The notes: generated from the sequence alone by a model not told the origin. 43,878 nt of DNA from JAGOEX01 sp964630905 (GCA_964630905.1 CAZVWR010000024.1:1-43878), one strand, 5' to 3'; numbered from the stretch's first letter, positions 1 through 9,616 are shown. Made by a program: numbers and translations.

Positions 1-388
1 CGCATTGCAGACATACATCCAGAACACATTTTTTTGACCACAAAGCTTTCACATCCTCAGGATCTGATGATTTGACAGGTTTGTCGCCGTAATAGTAATA
101 TGCAATGTTTTTATCCGAATCGGAATATTCTTCCCAGTAAGGATTCCCGCTCATGTCAGGAATTTCGATATCCCGTTCCCATTCATCATCAATGTCCGCA
201 TCTGAGCTGACCTCATCCGTTTCAGTGTCATTTTCAACAGTTGAATCATTTATATCATTATCGGTGACTGAGTCAGTATCATTCTTTGTATCACTATCAG
301 CCATCTTGTCACTGTCATTCTTCGGATCACTTGAATTGCAGGAAGTGCATGACCAGAAAATTAAGATAATTACTGCAAAATACTTCAT
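1..388 (-). CDS. Asp/Ser-rich lipoprotein, 5' part only
   Basis: The start of a gene that runs off the left edge of the window; about 129 residues are visible. The ATG at 388 follows a GAGG site at normal spacing. The protein begins with a short hydrophobic signal and cysteines at residues 14 and 17 (FWSCTSC), so a lipoprotein signal is likely although the lipobox is not canonical. Residues about 18-70 are a low-complexity linker of Asp, Ser, Thr, Asn and Glu, followed by a more ordinary sequence with three cysteines near the visible end. This tether layout is typical of surface lipoproteins in Myxococcota-like genomes and resembles the linker of the lipoprotein at 29958-32051. The functional domain lies outside the window, so no function is assigned. 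Confidence 0.75.
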   Translation of the reverse strand, partial: MKYFAVIILIFWSCTSCNSSDPKNDSDKMADSDTKNDTDSVTDNDINDSTVENDTETDEVSSDADIDDEWERDIEIPDMSGNPYWEEYSDSDKNIAYYYYGDKPVKSSDPEDVKALWSKKCVLDVCLQC

Positions 389-547
389 AAAACCTCAAAT
401 AGCACTAACACTTACTTGAACATTTGATCAACTGTTCATCAATATCTTGTTTCCACCCGATATGTGATCAGATTGTGTTAAAATATTTTCAGCAAGTCAA
501 GAGAATACTAAAATTTTCCAGGTCAAATTCTTGAAAATTATAAACAC

Positions 548-576
548 TTGAAAAAATTAGGGGTGCGGAGTATCAT
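548..576 (+). promoter_or_regulatory. Candidate sigma-70 promoter for the M3 peptidase gene
   Basis: TTGAAA at 548-553 and TATCAT at 571-576 are separated by 17 nt and lie about 44 nt upstream of the ATG at 620. They sit in the 231-bp gap between two divergent genes. Nothing else was recognised in the gap, and no convincing minus-strand promoter for the lipoprotein gene was found. Confidence 0.45.
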
Positions 577-619
577 TCACCGTTCTGAGATCTTATAACT
601 TTCGTTTCAGGAGAAAAAT

Positions 620-2392
620 ATGCAGCACGAAATGAGATGGCGGCTTGATGACCTTTTCCCCGGTTTTGATTCAAAAATGTTCTTAGAATCCTGTGTTGAT
701 ATAGATGCGGCGATAGAAGAATACGACAACTGGGCTGACGGGCTTAAAAAGCGGAAAGACCCTGTTGAAAAGATACTTGAAGAATATATTGCAAAAAGAA
801 ATTCCGCGGGTCTTGCTCTTTCAAGACTTTCAGATTTTGCGGAACTCAGCTTTTCAGTCAATACTGCCGATCAGGAAGCAGTTAAATTCATGGAGCTTTT
901 TGAAAAGAAGCTCAGTCAGATCGAAGTGATAGATGTTAAATTCGTCAAATGGATCGTTAAGCATAAGTCTGCCGATTTTCTAAACGGAAGCGAGTCCCTG
1001 AAAAACCATTCTTTTCACCTTTCAGAGATGATAAGAAAAGGAAAATACATGCTCGACAGTTCAAAGGAAAAAATCATTTCCGATATGAAAGCTACCGGAT
1101 CTTCCGCATGGACAAATCTGCACAATGTTCTGACAAGCTCACTTCTTGTCGATTTCACTGAAAACGGTAAAATTGCTGAACAGAAAACACTTCCTCAAGT
1201 CAGAAGCATGGCATATTCTCCCGATCAATCGATAAGAAAAAAAGCTTACGAAGCGGAACTTGCATCATATCCTAAGATCGAAAGATCGATATGTGCCTGC
1301 ATTAACGGAATAAAAGGTGAAGTCATCACAACATCACGACTCCGCGGATACAGATCGCCACTTGAAATGACCCTTTTAAGAAGCCGTATGGACAAGAAAA
1401 CACTTGATGCGATGATGAGATCGCTTAAAAAATATCTGCCGGTTTTCAGAAAATATTTCAGGAAGAAAGCTCTCTTGCTCGGACACAGTAACGGGCTCCC
1501 TTTCTATGATCTTTTTGCACCGATCGGCAATGCCGACATGCAGTTTTCATACTCTGAAGCCAGGGATTTCATCGTTGAGAAATTCTCATCTTTCAGTCAA
1601 GATCTCGGACTTTTTGCCAAAAATGCCTTCGAGAACGGCTGGATAGATGCACAACCGAGAGAAGGAAAAGTGGGTGGAGCATTCTGTGCGAATTTAAGAA
1701 GCATAAACCAAAGCAGGATCCTTTCAAATTTCAGCGGTTCATATAACGATGTGAGAACGCTTGCCCATGAACTCGGACACGCTTTCCACGGACACTGCCT
1801 TAACAACGAAAGCTTTCTTAACTCAAACTACCCGATGCCGCTTGCCGAAACTGCTTCAATATTCTGCGAAACCATTGTGAACCATGCCGCACTTAAAGAG
1901 GGCACTCCTGATCAGCAGCTTTCGATACTTGAAGCTGAAATATCTTCCGCCGGACAGGTGATAGTCGATATTTACAGCAGATACCTTTTTGAAACAGAAG
2001 TGTTTGAGAACAGAGCTTCTTCATCACTTTCGGTAGATCGGCTCAAGGAAATCATGCTTTCGGCACAGAAAGATGCCTATGCCGAAGGACTTGACTCTGA
2101 ATATCTTCACCCTTACATGTGGCTTGTAAAACCGCATTACTATGTTGCGGACTATAATTTTTACAATTTTCCGTATGCTTTCGGACTCCTTTTCGCCAAA
2201 GGACTTTATGCAATATACCTTGAAAGGGGTTCTTCTTTTGTTGAAGACTATAAAAAACTTCTTTCCACAACAGGAAGGGAAAGCATCCTCGATGTAGGAA
2301 AAAGTGTCGGCATTGACCTTAACAACACATCGTTCTGGAACGGTTCTTTTGAAGTCATCAAGGAAGATATCGGCAGATTTCTGAAATATTAG
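620..2392 (+). CDS. M3 family oligoendopeptidase (PepF/thimet-like)
   Basis: A cytoplasmic zinc metallopeptidase of 590 residues, the usual size for the PepF branch of family M3, which cleaves short peptides. The zinc motif HELGH is at residues 383-387, with His383 and His387 as ligands and Glu384 as catalytic base. Glu410 in LAETAS is the likely third ligand. The N-terminal half is helix-rich, as in the family, and there is no signal peptide. The ATG at 620 has a strong AGGAG site. The gene is the only plus-strand gene in this part and ends one base before the convergent dehydrogenase gene, with no obvious terminator between them. The exact M3 subgroup cannot be decided by eye. Confidence 0.93.
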   Translation: MQHEMRWRLDDLFPGFDSKMFLESCVDIDAAIEEYDNWADGLKKRKDPVEKILEEYIAKRNSAGLALSRLSDFAELSFSVNTADQEAVKFMELFEKKLSQIEVIDVKFVKWIVKHKSADFLNGSESLKNHSFHLSEMIRKGKYMLDSSKEKIISDMKATGSSAWTNLHNVLTSSLLVDFTENGKIAEQKTLPQVRSMAYSPDQSIRKKAYEAELASYPKIERSICACINGIKGEVITTSRLRGYRSPLEMTLLRSRMDKKTLDAMMRSLKKYLPVFRKYFRKKALLLGHSNGLPFYDLFAPIGNADMQFSYSEARDFIVEKFSSFSQDLGLFAKNAFENGWIDAQPREGKVGGAFCANLRSINQSRILSNFSGSYNDVRTLAHELGHAFHGHCLNNESFLNSNYPMPLAETASIFCETIVNHAALKEGTPDQQLSILEAEISSAGQVIVDIYSRYLFETEVFENRASSSLSVDRLKEIMLSAQKDAYAEGLDSEYLHPYMWLVKPHYYVADYNFYNFPYAFGLLFAKGLYAIYLERGSSFVEDYKKLLSTTGRESILDVGKSVGIDLNNTSFWNGSFEVIKEDIGRFLKY

Positions 2393-2393
2393 A

Positions 2394-3356
2394 TCAGTTC
2401 ACACTGTTAGCAGGTTTTTTTCCATTCAGTACTGACAGACATCCGTTTATGGTCATTTCAGCCATTTCAGCTCTGGTCTCTTCAGTGGCACTTCCGATAT
2501 GAGGCAGAAGGACAGCATTATTCAACGCAAAAAGTTTTTCATTAATTACAGGTTCATTCTCATAAACATCAAAACCTGCGGCATAGATCCTTTTTGCGAT
2601 CAGAGCATCAGCTAGGGCGTCTTCATCGATCAGAGCGCCTCTTGCAGTGTTTATCAGTATTGCATCATATCTCATTGAAGCGATCTCTTTTTTTCCTATC
2701 AGATGGTGAAGCTCCGGAACGAAGGGAAGATGAAGAGAGATGAAATGACTGTGCTTTATCAGTTTATCAATCTCACAGTATTCTGCCGACAGCTCCGTCT
2801 CTTTGTCAATGCTTAACCTTGTTCTGTTCCAGTAAACTATTTTAAGACCGAACGCTTTTGCCCTTTTCGCGGTTGCCTTGCCTATCCTGCCCATACCGAT
2901 AACACCGAAAGTTTTACCTTTTAAAGACTTACCGAGAAAAAGGTCAGGCTCCCAGCCGGTGAATTTTCCTTCTCTTGTAAATTTTTCTCCTTCATAACCC
3001 CTTCTTGAAGCCATAAGAAGAAGAAGCATTGCAACATCTGCCGTTGAATCAGTAAGAACATCCGGAGTGTTTGTCACAGTTATCCCTTTTTCACTGCAGT
3101 ATTTCACATCAATGTTGTTGAATCCGACTGCGTAATTGGAGATAACCTTAAGACCTGGTGCCGCAGTAATCACAGACCTGTCGATCTTATCTGAAAGAAG
3201 CGTTATCAGCCCCTCAGGATCAAATGAAGAAACTGCAAGGCGAAGGTCTTTTCTTTCCTGTGAACTCAGAACTTTTACATCCAGATCGCTCTCATTTAAA
3301 AGTTCAGCGAACCTTTCTCCAGGGAGCGGTGATGTCAACATTATCCGTTTTTTCAA
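2394..3356 (-). CDS. D-2-hydroxyacid dehydrogenase (glyoxylate/hydroxypyruvate reductase-like)
   Basis: An NAD(P)-dependent dehydrogenase of the D-isomer 2-hydroxyacid family, 320 residues. The Rossmann motif GxGxxG is at residues 154-159 (GMGRIG). The catalytic triad is visible: Arg239 in NTARG, Glu268 in YENEP and His286 in LPHIGSAT. The overall sequence is closest to the glyoxylate/hydroxypyruvate reductase branch, but substrate is not decided by these motifs. The start is TTG at 3356 behind GAGAGGAAAGA; the first in-frame ATG is residue 6 and would be too far from that site. It is the last gene of the minus-strand run and starts 9 bp after the unknown gene at 3366-4352. Confidence 0.9.
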   Translation of the reverse strand: MKKRIMLTSPLPGERFAELLNESDLDVKVLSSQERKDLRLAVSSFDPEGLITLLSDKIDRSVITAAPGLKVISNYAVGFNNIDVKYCSEKGITVTNTPDVLTDSTADVAMLLLLMASRRGYEGEKFTREGKFTGWEPDLFLGKSLKGKTFGVIGMGRIGKATAKRAKAFGLKIVYWNRTRLSIDKETELSAEYCEIDKLIKHSHFISLHLPFVPELHHLIGKKEIASMRYDAILINTARGALIDEDALADALIAKRIYAAGFDVYENEPVINEKLFALNNAVLLPHIGSATEETRAEMAEMTINGCLSVLNGKKPANSVN

Positions 3357-3365
3357 TCTTTCCTC

Positions 3366-4352
3366 TCAATAGTACTGTTGTTCAAATTTAATACCGAATT
3401 CAAGCTGTCTTGCATAGAAGCTTTTAACTATCTGAAAATTCCTGTCATATTTTTCAGGAAGATATTTTTTCTCAATGTGATGGAAAACAAACGGAGAAAC
3501 CGGTGTGTTGTCGTTCTTTCTTAAAAAATAGATAACGCCGCTTCTTCCATCCTGAAGAATGAATCCGCTTTTACCGACCACTGCGTTTTTTTTGTACAGA
3601 GACCCTTTCTTTAATTTGTCATTTATATGTCCCAGACCCTTAAAAAAAGCCCTTGTCGCATAGTTACTGTAAACGAATTCCATTGCTCCGCCAAAATTCC
3701 TTGAATGGTCTATGTTCATCAGTTTTGCAAGGAACGGGAGCGAAAGATCCTGATACATTTTAACATCAAAAACAGGAACAAGAGTGTTGTCATCAGTTAT
3801 GAACCTGACATCAGGACAACCTTCAAAAGGGCCGTTCAGAATGCACGGCTGCAGAAAACTTCCATCTGAATTGACATACCTTTCACCGTCAATGGTTTTG
3901 ATCAGATAGACATCGGACAGGGTTTTCCTTACAGCATTTTTGAACCTCAAGTAAATTATTTTCTCATCCTGTTCATTGTAAAAGAATGTCAGTCTGTCCC
4001 TTTCATTGAACCAGATCCTGTAATCATTAAGGAAATAAACGATCTCCTGAATGTTCCTTATAAGTTTTTCGGAAAGGACCCTGTCATACTTTCTCCTGTA
4101 TGACTCTATCATTGAGCCTTTAAGATAAAAATTCACAAAAATTATGTTGTCCCCTTCAATGGAGAAATTAAGATACTGCGGGTTTTGAGGGTCGTAACTT
4201 AAGTCAAAGTCTATTGAAGATTGGTCAGCAGGATATATGAACACTTCTCTGCTGACATAATCCTCAACACATTTTTCATCTTTTGTAAAATAATAGATGT
4301 TCATAATTAAAGAAACCGCAACGAGAAAAATAATGAAAATTTTAGTCTTCAT
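3366..4352 (-). CDS. Hypothetical membrane-anchored protein
   Basis: Not recognised. It has 328 residues. The first 22 form a hydrophobic segment preceded by lysines, so it is either a signal anchor or an uncleaved signal; the rest is soluble, mixed alpha/beta in appearance and rich in Tyr and Phe. Cysteines occur near residue 28 and in a short C-x-L-N-G-P-F-E-G-C stretch in the middle. The ATG overlaps the end of the dGTPase-like gene by 11 nt, which suggests translational coupling, and the 2-hydroxyacid dehydrogenase follows 9 bp later. No regulatory site is visible inside this tightly packed run. Confidence 0.75.
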   Translation of the reverse strand: MKTKIFIIFLVAVSLIMNIYYFTKDEKCVEDYVSREVFIYPADQSSIDFDLSYDPQNPQYLNFSIEGDNIIFVNFYLKGSMIESYRRKYDRVLSEKLIRNIQEIVYFLNDYRIWFNERDRLTFFYNEQDEKIIYLRFKNAVRKTLSDVYLIKTIDGERYVNSDGSFLQPCILNGPFEGCPDVRFITDDNTLVPVFDVKMYQDLSLPFLAKLMNIDHSRNFGGAMEFVYSNYATRAFFKGLGHINDKLKKGSLYKKNAVVGKSGFILQDGRSGVIYFLRKNDNTPVSPFVFHHIEKKYLPEKYDRNFQIVKSFYARQLEFGIKFEQQYY

Positions 4353-5397
4353 TTTTAAAATCCGGAAATTTCAGTCTTTCAGGAATAAACAGTTTCATGT
4401 ATAGGTGTATCGCATAGGAATCGGTAAGACTTGCAATGAAATCAGCTATGTTCGTTTCAGGATCGTCGCTTGCAGGATTAGAATAGAATTCTGTGAAATT
4501 GTCATAATTTTCCTTAAAATAATAAAAAAGTGCCTTGATGATCTTTTCAGATTTTTCAAATTCGCGTCTTATTTCAGGCATTTCATAAATGTTGGAGAAC
4601 ATGAAATCTCTAAGATCCTCTATCATTTTAACAGTTTCACTGCCGAATCTTATAATTTTTTCATGTGCCTCAATTGCTTCAAAACTGTTTGAAATCAGGT
4701 CTGTCACCATATAGTTTATCCTTTGAGACCCTTTTTCGCCCAGAATGTCATTATGTGGGACATCCTTTATGTCAAGGAAACCGCCTCTCACAGCATCGTC
4801 AATATCATGATTGAGGTATGCGATAATATCTGCAAACCTGATTATCTGCCCTTCAAGTGTTTCGGGAAGACCCTCTTTCTTCGTTAAAGGACCTTTCCCC
4901 TTTGAGTGCATGAGTATTCCGTTCCTCACCTCGTATGTCAAATTAAGCCCCTGACCGTTCCGTGCGAGGAAATCGACGACCCTTATGCTCTGCTTTTCAT
5001 GTCTGAACCCGTTCTTCAGGAGTTTTCCGAGAGCTCTTTCGCCTGAATGTCCGAAAGGTGTGTGCCCCAGATCATGCCCGAGGCCTATCGCTTCGGTAAG
5101 CGACTCGTTAAGGAAAAGGGCTTTGGCAATCGTTCTTCCTATCTGTGTCACTTCAAGAGTGTGTGTCAGTCTGTTGCTGTAATGACTCCCTTTCGGTGAA
5201 AGAAAGACCTGTGTCTTGTCACCGAGGCGCCTAAAGGCTTTTGAGTGAACTATTCTATCCCTGTCATGCTGAAAAGCAGGCCTGATGCTGCACAGTTCTT
5301 CAAACTTTACCCTTCCTTTTGAAGCGGAACTTAAGCATGCCGCCCATGACAGCTCTCTCTTTTCGATCTCTTCAATGTGCTTTCTTATATTATCCAT
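4342..5397 (-). CDS. dgt: Deoxyguanosinetriphosphate triphosphohydrolase-like protein (HD domain)
   Basis: A dNTP triphosphohydrolase-like protein of the HD superfamily; family members hydrolyse dGTP or other dNTPs to nucleoside and tripolyphosphate. It has 351 residues, a normal length for the short (type 2) branch. The family signature DRDRIVHSKAFRRL is near residues 45-58. The metal-binding HD set is complete: His79 (LTHTLEV), His108-Asp109 (GLGHDLGHTPFGH) and Asp190 (FADIIAYLNHD). The ATG at 5397 lies inside the end of the UbiB-like gene (8-nt overlap), and its own ribosome binding site is weak, so coupling is likely. Substrate specificity cannot be read from the sequence. Confidence 0.9.
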   Translation of the reverse strand: MDNIRKHIEEIEKRELSWAACLSSASKGRVKFEELCSIRPAFQHDRDRIVHSKAFRRLGDKTQVFLSPKGSHYSNRLTHTLEVTQIGRTIAKALFLNESLTEAIGLGHDLGHTPFGHSGERALGKLLKNGFRHEKQSIRVVDFLARNGQGLNLTYEVRNGILMHSKGKGPLTKKEGLPETLEGQIIRFADIIAYLNHDIDDAVRGGFLDIKDVPHNDILGEKGSQRINYMVTDLISNSFEAIEAHEKIIRFGSETVKMIEDLRDFMFSNIYEMPEIRREFEKSEKIIKALFYYFKENYDNFTEFYSNPASDDPETNIADFIASLTDSYAIHLYMKLFIPERLKFPDFKNED

Positions 5398-7030
5398 CTC
5401 GGTCTTTTCCCTTATAAAATGTCAGAATGAAAACAATTACAGAAACTCCGAAAAGAGCATATATGACATGGAGATAAAGTTCGTTGTCAACAGATCCTGC
5501 CGCCATCATTGATCCGGTAATTATGAAAGCCGAACAGATCCTTGTCACCATCCTTGAAATGAAACTTCTTTCCGATCTTCCGAAAAGGACAAGAAAGCGG
5601 TGCTGGATCGTTCCGTCCTCGATCTTTTCCGCGATGTTGGAAAGAACTCCGGGAAGGTTCTTAAGCAGATCGATCATTTTTATAAGAAGCGAGAAAATAT
5701 CTCCTGCTATCCTGTCGGGGGAATATCTTTCAGCGAAAAGTTCCCTTGAAAGTTTTTCAGCGACTGTCATCAGTTCAAATTCAGGATCAAGTTCCCTGCA
5801 AAGCCCTTCTATCAGCGAAAAACTCTTTATAAGCTGAGTGAGTTCCCGCGGTATCTTGAGCTTGTGTTTGAACATGATATTAAAAGACCTTTTCACTATT
5901 TCGGTCGTATTTATCTCAGACAGGTTGTCAGGCAGTGAATCAAAGACCTTCCTGATGTCACTTATGAACTCCTTCTTGTTGACAGGCGTTCCGCTTTCGC
6001 TCATATCAATGTAGATATTGGCAACCTTTTCAAAATCCCGTGCAATGAAAGCAATGAACATGTCTGCGATCTTTTCCCTTAAATATCTGTCTACCCTGCA
6101 GCACATTCCGCAGTCTATTGCGACAATATGATTCCCCGGCTTGAAGAAAATATTGCCGGAATGGAGATCACCGTGGAAAAAGCCGTCAAGAAGAACCATT
6201 TTCATCAAAGCTTTTGAGCCTCTATCGGCAATTATCTTCCTGTCAAAAAGTGATGGATCTGTGCATTCAATAACATCGTCAAGCTTAACGCCATCTATCC
6301 TCTCCATGACAAGAATCCTGCCGGTGCAGTATTTTTCATTCATTTTCGGGAAAGAGAGCCATTCCCACTGTTCACCGTCAAAGTTCGATGCCAGTTTCTG
6401 GGTGTTTGATTTTTCAATGACAAGATCAAGTTCCTGATTCATTGTCCAGAAAAACTCTTCGGCTATCCCTTTGAAATTGATGTTCTTTGAATATGATGAT
6501 GTCTTCTGAAGAATATCTGCAATCCATATTATGATCTCCATGTCGCTCTTGATGGTCTCGACCACACCCGGCTTTCTCACTTTTATCACAACACTTTCCC
6601 CTGTTTCCTTCAGAATTGCCGAATAAACCTGTGAAATGGAAGCCGCCGCGATCGGAGTTTCATTGAAATTATCAAAAATCTCATCAAGCGATGCCGCAAG
6701 TTCCTCTTCGATGATCGGTTTTATAAGTGCAAAATCCATCGGGTTGACATTGTCAGTGAGCTTTTCGAACTCTTCCGCCATCGAAATGGGGATTATGTCG
6801 CCCCTGAGAGATAAGATCTGTCCCATTTTTATGAAAGTCGCCCCAAGTTCCTCGAATGCAAGACGGAACCTTTCTTCGAGCTTCATATCCTTAAAAGATT
6901 TTTCCTCGGCATTTCTGTTCTCAAGCTTAAAAACGCTCAGAAGGGTTCTAGGGATGAACGGGGTAAGACCGTATTTGGCCGCAACAGCACCTATTTCGCT
7001 GAATCTTTTCAATCTTGAAAATGCAGCCAT
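5390..7030 (-). CDS. ABC1/UbiB family atypical protein kinase
   Basis: An ABC1/ADCK/UbiB-type protein-kinase-like ATPase of 546 residues. Family members support isoprenoid-quinone synthesis or lipid homeostasis. The KxGQ motif (KMGQILSLRGD), the Ala-rich loop replacing the usual glycine loop (PIAAASISQV), the lysine strand (VVIKVRKPG), the catalytic loop (FFHGDLHSGNIFF) and the metal-binding Asp (IAIDCGM) are all present. The C-terminus has two hydrophobic segments that would anchor it in the inner membrane. The longest frame starts at 7036, but that ATG directly abuts the GGGAGG site; the ATG at 7030 has a 6-nt spacing and was chosen. It lies 15 bp after glmS. Confidence 0.9.
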   Translation of the reverse strand: MAAFSRLKRFSEIGAVAAKYGLTPFIPRTLLSVFKLENRNAEEKSFKDMKLEERFRLAFEELGATFIKMGQILSLRGDIIPISMAEEFEKLTDNVNPMDFALIKPIIEEELAASLDEIFDNFNETPIAAASISQVYSAILKETGESVVIKVRKPGVVETIKSDMEIIIWIADILQKTSSYSKNINFKGIAEEFFWTMNQELDLVIEKSNTQKLASNFDGEQWEWLSFPKMNEKYCTGRILVMERIDGVKLDDVIECTDPSLFDRKIIADRGSKALMKMVLLDGFFHGDLHSGNIFFKPGNHIVAIDCGMCCRVDRYLREKIADMFIAFIARDFEKVANIYIDMSESGTPVNKKEFISDIRKVFDSLPDNLSEINTTEIVKRSFNIMFKHKLKIPRELTQLIKSFSLIEGLCRELDPEFELMTVAEKLSRELFAERYSPDRIAGDIFSLLIKMIDLLKNLPGVLSNIAEKIEDGTIQHRFLVLFGRSERSFISRMVTRICSAFIITGSMMAAGSVDNELYLHVIYALFGVSVIVFILTFYKGKDRDG

Positions 7031-7045
7031 CTTCATCCTCCCTTA

Positions 7046-9592
7046 TCAGTCAACTGTTATAGATTTGCTGACATTTTTCGGAACATCGGGGTGAACTCCG
7101 TGATTTTCGACATGACTTCTGTTGAGGTATTTCATCTTTGCAACACTCATCTTGAATGCAAGAAGCTGTAACACGACTGCCGCTTCAAAAATAAATATAT
7201 TCTTGTCACCCGTCCTCGGGAGCTCTATGAACTTTGCCCAGTATTTTCCTGCGGATGAAGGCTTCCCTGTCGCAGCTTTCTTGAGATCGTCATCATCTTC
7301 AGAAATGAGAACTATATCAGCTCCTCTTATCTTGTGAGTATGGATCTGTGATATCGTTATTCTCTTGTCTCTCTCATCGGGAGGACACACAAAAACCAGC
7401 GGATAGTTCGAGAAGAAATTCTCTATCCCCGTCTTTTCGGCAAAAACAGAGTACATTTTTTTCATTGTGTTCCGGTCTTCCTTTGATGTGAACGGTTTCA
7501 TTATAGTATCATCATCAATTCTGCGGAATTTAAGATTCTTGACTGTGTTCATATAATCTCTCAATATATCGACCTTTGAACCGTTGCCCTTCAGAAGCCC
7601 CTTATCAAAGAGTTGCTCGAATATTTCGATCATATTTCCCAGCAGCAGTTCCATGTCGGTCATCGAGAATATCGTGTTCTTTCCTAAAATGGTGTTAGGG
7701 CCGTGCTTGAACTCAGCCGCATCATAACCTTCAGTATGGTTAAGAACGACTTCCCTGATCTTGAGAGCTCCCTCTTTTGCGAGTCCTGTCAATGATGTAC
7801 CGAGAATGTGTATCGAAGGTTTCATGAAAAGTTTCAAAGCTGTGTCGGAAACCGGAATATCGATGTTCCTTAAAGTGAAATCCATGAAATATCTGATCTT
7901 TTTCAGATCGTTGAGAACATCATCCTCGCCGTTTTTGACAAGTGCCGCCAGAATATAGAAAAGGGCTATCTGACTTATGAACGATTTTGTTGCGGCGACT
8001 GCTATCTCCGAGCCGCACATGATAGGAAGATAGTAATCGCTCTTTTCCTGGGGCAGAGTTGAATTTTCATTATTGACAATGGTGAGAAGGCGGACTTTAT
8101 CACCGTATCCTTTTCTGATGTCGTTGAAAATATCGACAAGGTCTTTGGTTTCGCCGCTCTGACTTACACCGACAACAATATCATTCTCCCTGAGCGAATT
8201 TATGAAGCCCGACCTGAACCCGCCGGGATTTGCAGGTATTATTGATATGTCTGTCAGATTATTGAAGAAATATGCACCTGTCAGAGCTGCGTGATATGAT
8301 GTTCCGCTTGCAACAAAGTATATCCTGCCGCCGAGTTTTCCGCTCTCCCTGAATGCGCTTACGAGCTTGTCACGGTATTTTATGATCATCCTCTTCTTTT
8401 TCCAAACAAGCATCGAATCAATGAGCCACAATTCTGCAAAATAATTCTCATTCAATCCAAGAAGCTCTTCAAGAAGTGTCGTTTCCTCTGACTTGAAAAC
8501 AAAGTGCTTCGGGTCGGCACAGTATTTTGAAGCTTTTGCAAAGATCGTTTTAAAAGTTTTCAATTTGCGGATATTCTCAAATGCTTTCTTAAGCTCAGCA
8601 CTGTCATAAACATCATACAGGGCTAAAAGTGAATAAAGTATCTCTCTTGCAGTATCCTTGTTCTTTTCGAAGATCGAATAAAGTTCCTTTTCAGTTTCAT
8701 CATTGAAATAGTAAAGCACAAGGTTGTCTATGTTTCTGGGTGATGAGAATATCTCCTGCTCCATGAAAAAGTGGAATTTCGGCTGAAGCTGTATGTCTGC
8801 GATATTAAGCCTGCTTCTGCTCAGTTTAGACACCCATTCTTTGTCTTCCGTAAGTGAAAAAAGCTTGTAGCTGTCGTTATCAAAATAGATCCCTTCCCCT
8901 TCTGACATCGGTATAAGGAACCTTGTCTTTGAAAGTATGCTGGTAAGATCACTTGAAACAACAATGAAGTTCCCGGCATTGTCAGAGCCTTTCCCTGCAT
9001 AAAGTGATGATCCCGCTTTTATGGCGAAAACTCCGGGAATTTCAGGAAGAGTGACACATGCGGCATAACTTCCTTCAATCATTTTCTGTGCTTTTCTGAT
9101 AGATCTGATCATCAACGCGATCTTTTCATCATTTGTCGAAGGATTGCATTTGTGCATGAGAGCTGAATAGAAGTGTTCAACAAGGTGAACCACCATTTCA
9201 CCGTCATTGTCGGAAAGGACTGTGTGTCCGTTATCGGTCAGAAAATCCTTGAGCTTATCTGTGTTGCTTACATTTCCGTTATGTGCCCCGACCATGTGGA
9301 CAAGGCAGTTTACTTCATGCGGCTGTGCATTGACATCGGTTACCGCTCCGTAAGTCGCCCATCTCACCTGACCTATGAACTTGAACCCGCTCTGTTTAGG
9401 TATCTCAAGCTGTTCAATAACCCTTGAAGGGGCTCCGACTTTCTTTCTCAAAGTGACAGTCCCGTCCTCTTTTATGAAAGCTCCGCCGGTCGAATCGTAT
9501 CCGCGATACTCAAGTTTTTTAAGCAGTGATGCCGCTTCATTTCCAAGATTTGCAATGTTTTTTCTATAGACGATCGAAACAACTCCGCACAT
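7046..9592 (-). CDS. glmS: Enlarged glutamine-fructose-6-phosphate aminotransferase
   Basis: GlmS makes glucosamine-6-phosphate from fructose-6-phosphate and glutamine, the first step to UDP-GlcNAc. The protein has 848 residues against about 600-620 usually. Residues 1-235 are an N-terminal-nucleophile glutaminase (Cys2 in MCGVVS, AHNGNVSN at 103-110). Two SIS sugar-isomerase domains follow (GTSYHA at 430-435, SQSGETKD at 477-484, EFKHGP at 627-632), ending with the expected KSITVD tail. Extra sequence sits between the glutaminase and SIS1 (about 290-420, roughly 85 residues longer than E. coli) and inside SIS2 (about 650-725). The glutaminase motifs are altered: RWATYG for RWATHG and NAQPH for NAHPH. 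The ATG has a GGAGA site. It starts 24 bp after the aminopeptidase gene, with no room for a glmS ribozyme. Confidence 0.9.
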   Translation of the reverse strand: MCGVVSIVYRKNIANLGNEAASLLKKLEYRGYDSTGGAFIKEDGTVTLRKKVGAPSRVIEQLEIPKQSGFKFIGQVRWATYGAVTDVNAQPHEVNCLVHMVGAHNGNVSNTDKLKDFLTDNGHTVLSDNDGEMVVHLVEHFYSALMHKCNPSTNDEKIALMIRSIRKAQKMIEGSYAACVTLPEIPGVFAIKAGSSLYAGKGSDNAGNFIVVSSDLTSILSKTRFLIPMSEGEGIYFDNDSYKLFSLTEDKEWVSKLSRSRLNIADIQLQPKFHFFMEQEIFSSPRNIDNLVLYYFNDETEKELYSIFEKNKDTAREILYSLLALYDVYDSAELKKAFENIRKLKTFKTIFAKASKYCADPKHFVFKSEETTLLEELLGLNENYFAELWLIDSMLVWKKKRMIIKYRDKLVSAFRESGKLGGRIYFVASGTSYHAALTGAYFFNNLTDISIIPANPGGFRSGFINSLRENDIVVGVSQSGETKDLVDIFNDIRKGYGDKVRLLTIVNNENSTLPQEKSDYYLPIMCGSEIAVAATKSFISQIALFYILAALVKNGEDDVLNDLKKIRYFMDFTLRNIDIPVSDTALKLFMKPSIHILGTSLTGLAKEGALKIREVVLNHTEGYDAAEFKHGPNTILGKNTIFSMTDMELLLGNMIEIFEQLFDKGLLKGNGSKVDILRDYMNTVKNLKFRRIDDDTIMKPFTSKEDRNTMKKMYSVFAEKTGIENFFSNYPLVFVCPPDERDKRITISQIHTHKIRGADIVLISEDDDDLKKAATGKPSSAGKYWAKFIELPRTGDKNIFIFEAAVVLQLLAFKMSVAKMKYLNRSHVENHGVHPDVPKNVSKSITVD

Positions 9593-9616
9593 AAATTTCT
9601 CCGTTAAATCAGTATT

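Noticed and set aside
153..419. Plus-strand open frame rich in Ser
   Set aside because: It is the antisense shadow of the Asp/Ser-rich lipoprotein on the minus strand; it has no ribosome binding site and low-complexity sequence.
9593..9616. glmS ribozyme upstream of glmS
   Set aside because: Only 24 nt separate it from the preceding gene, too short for the ribozyme.
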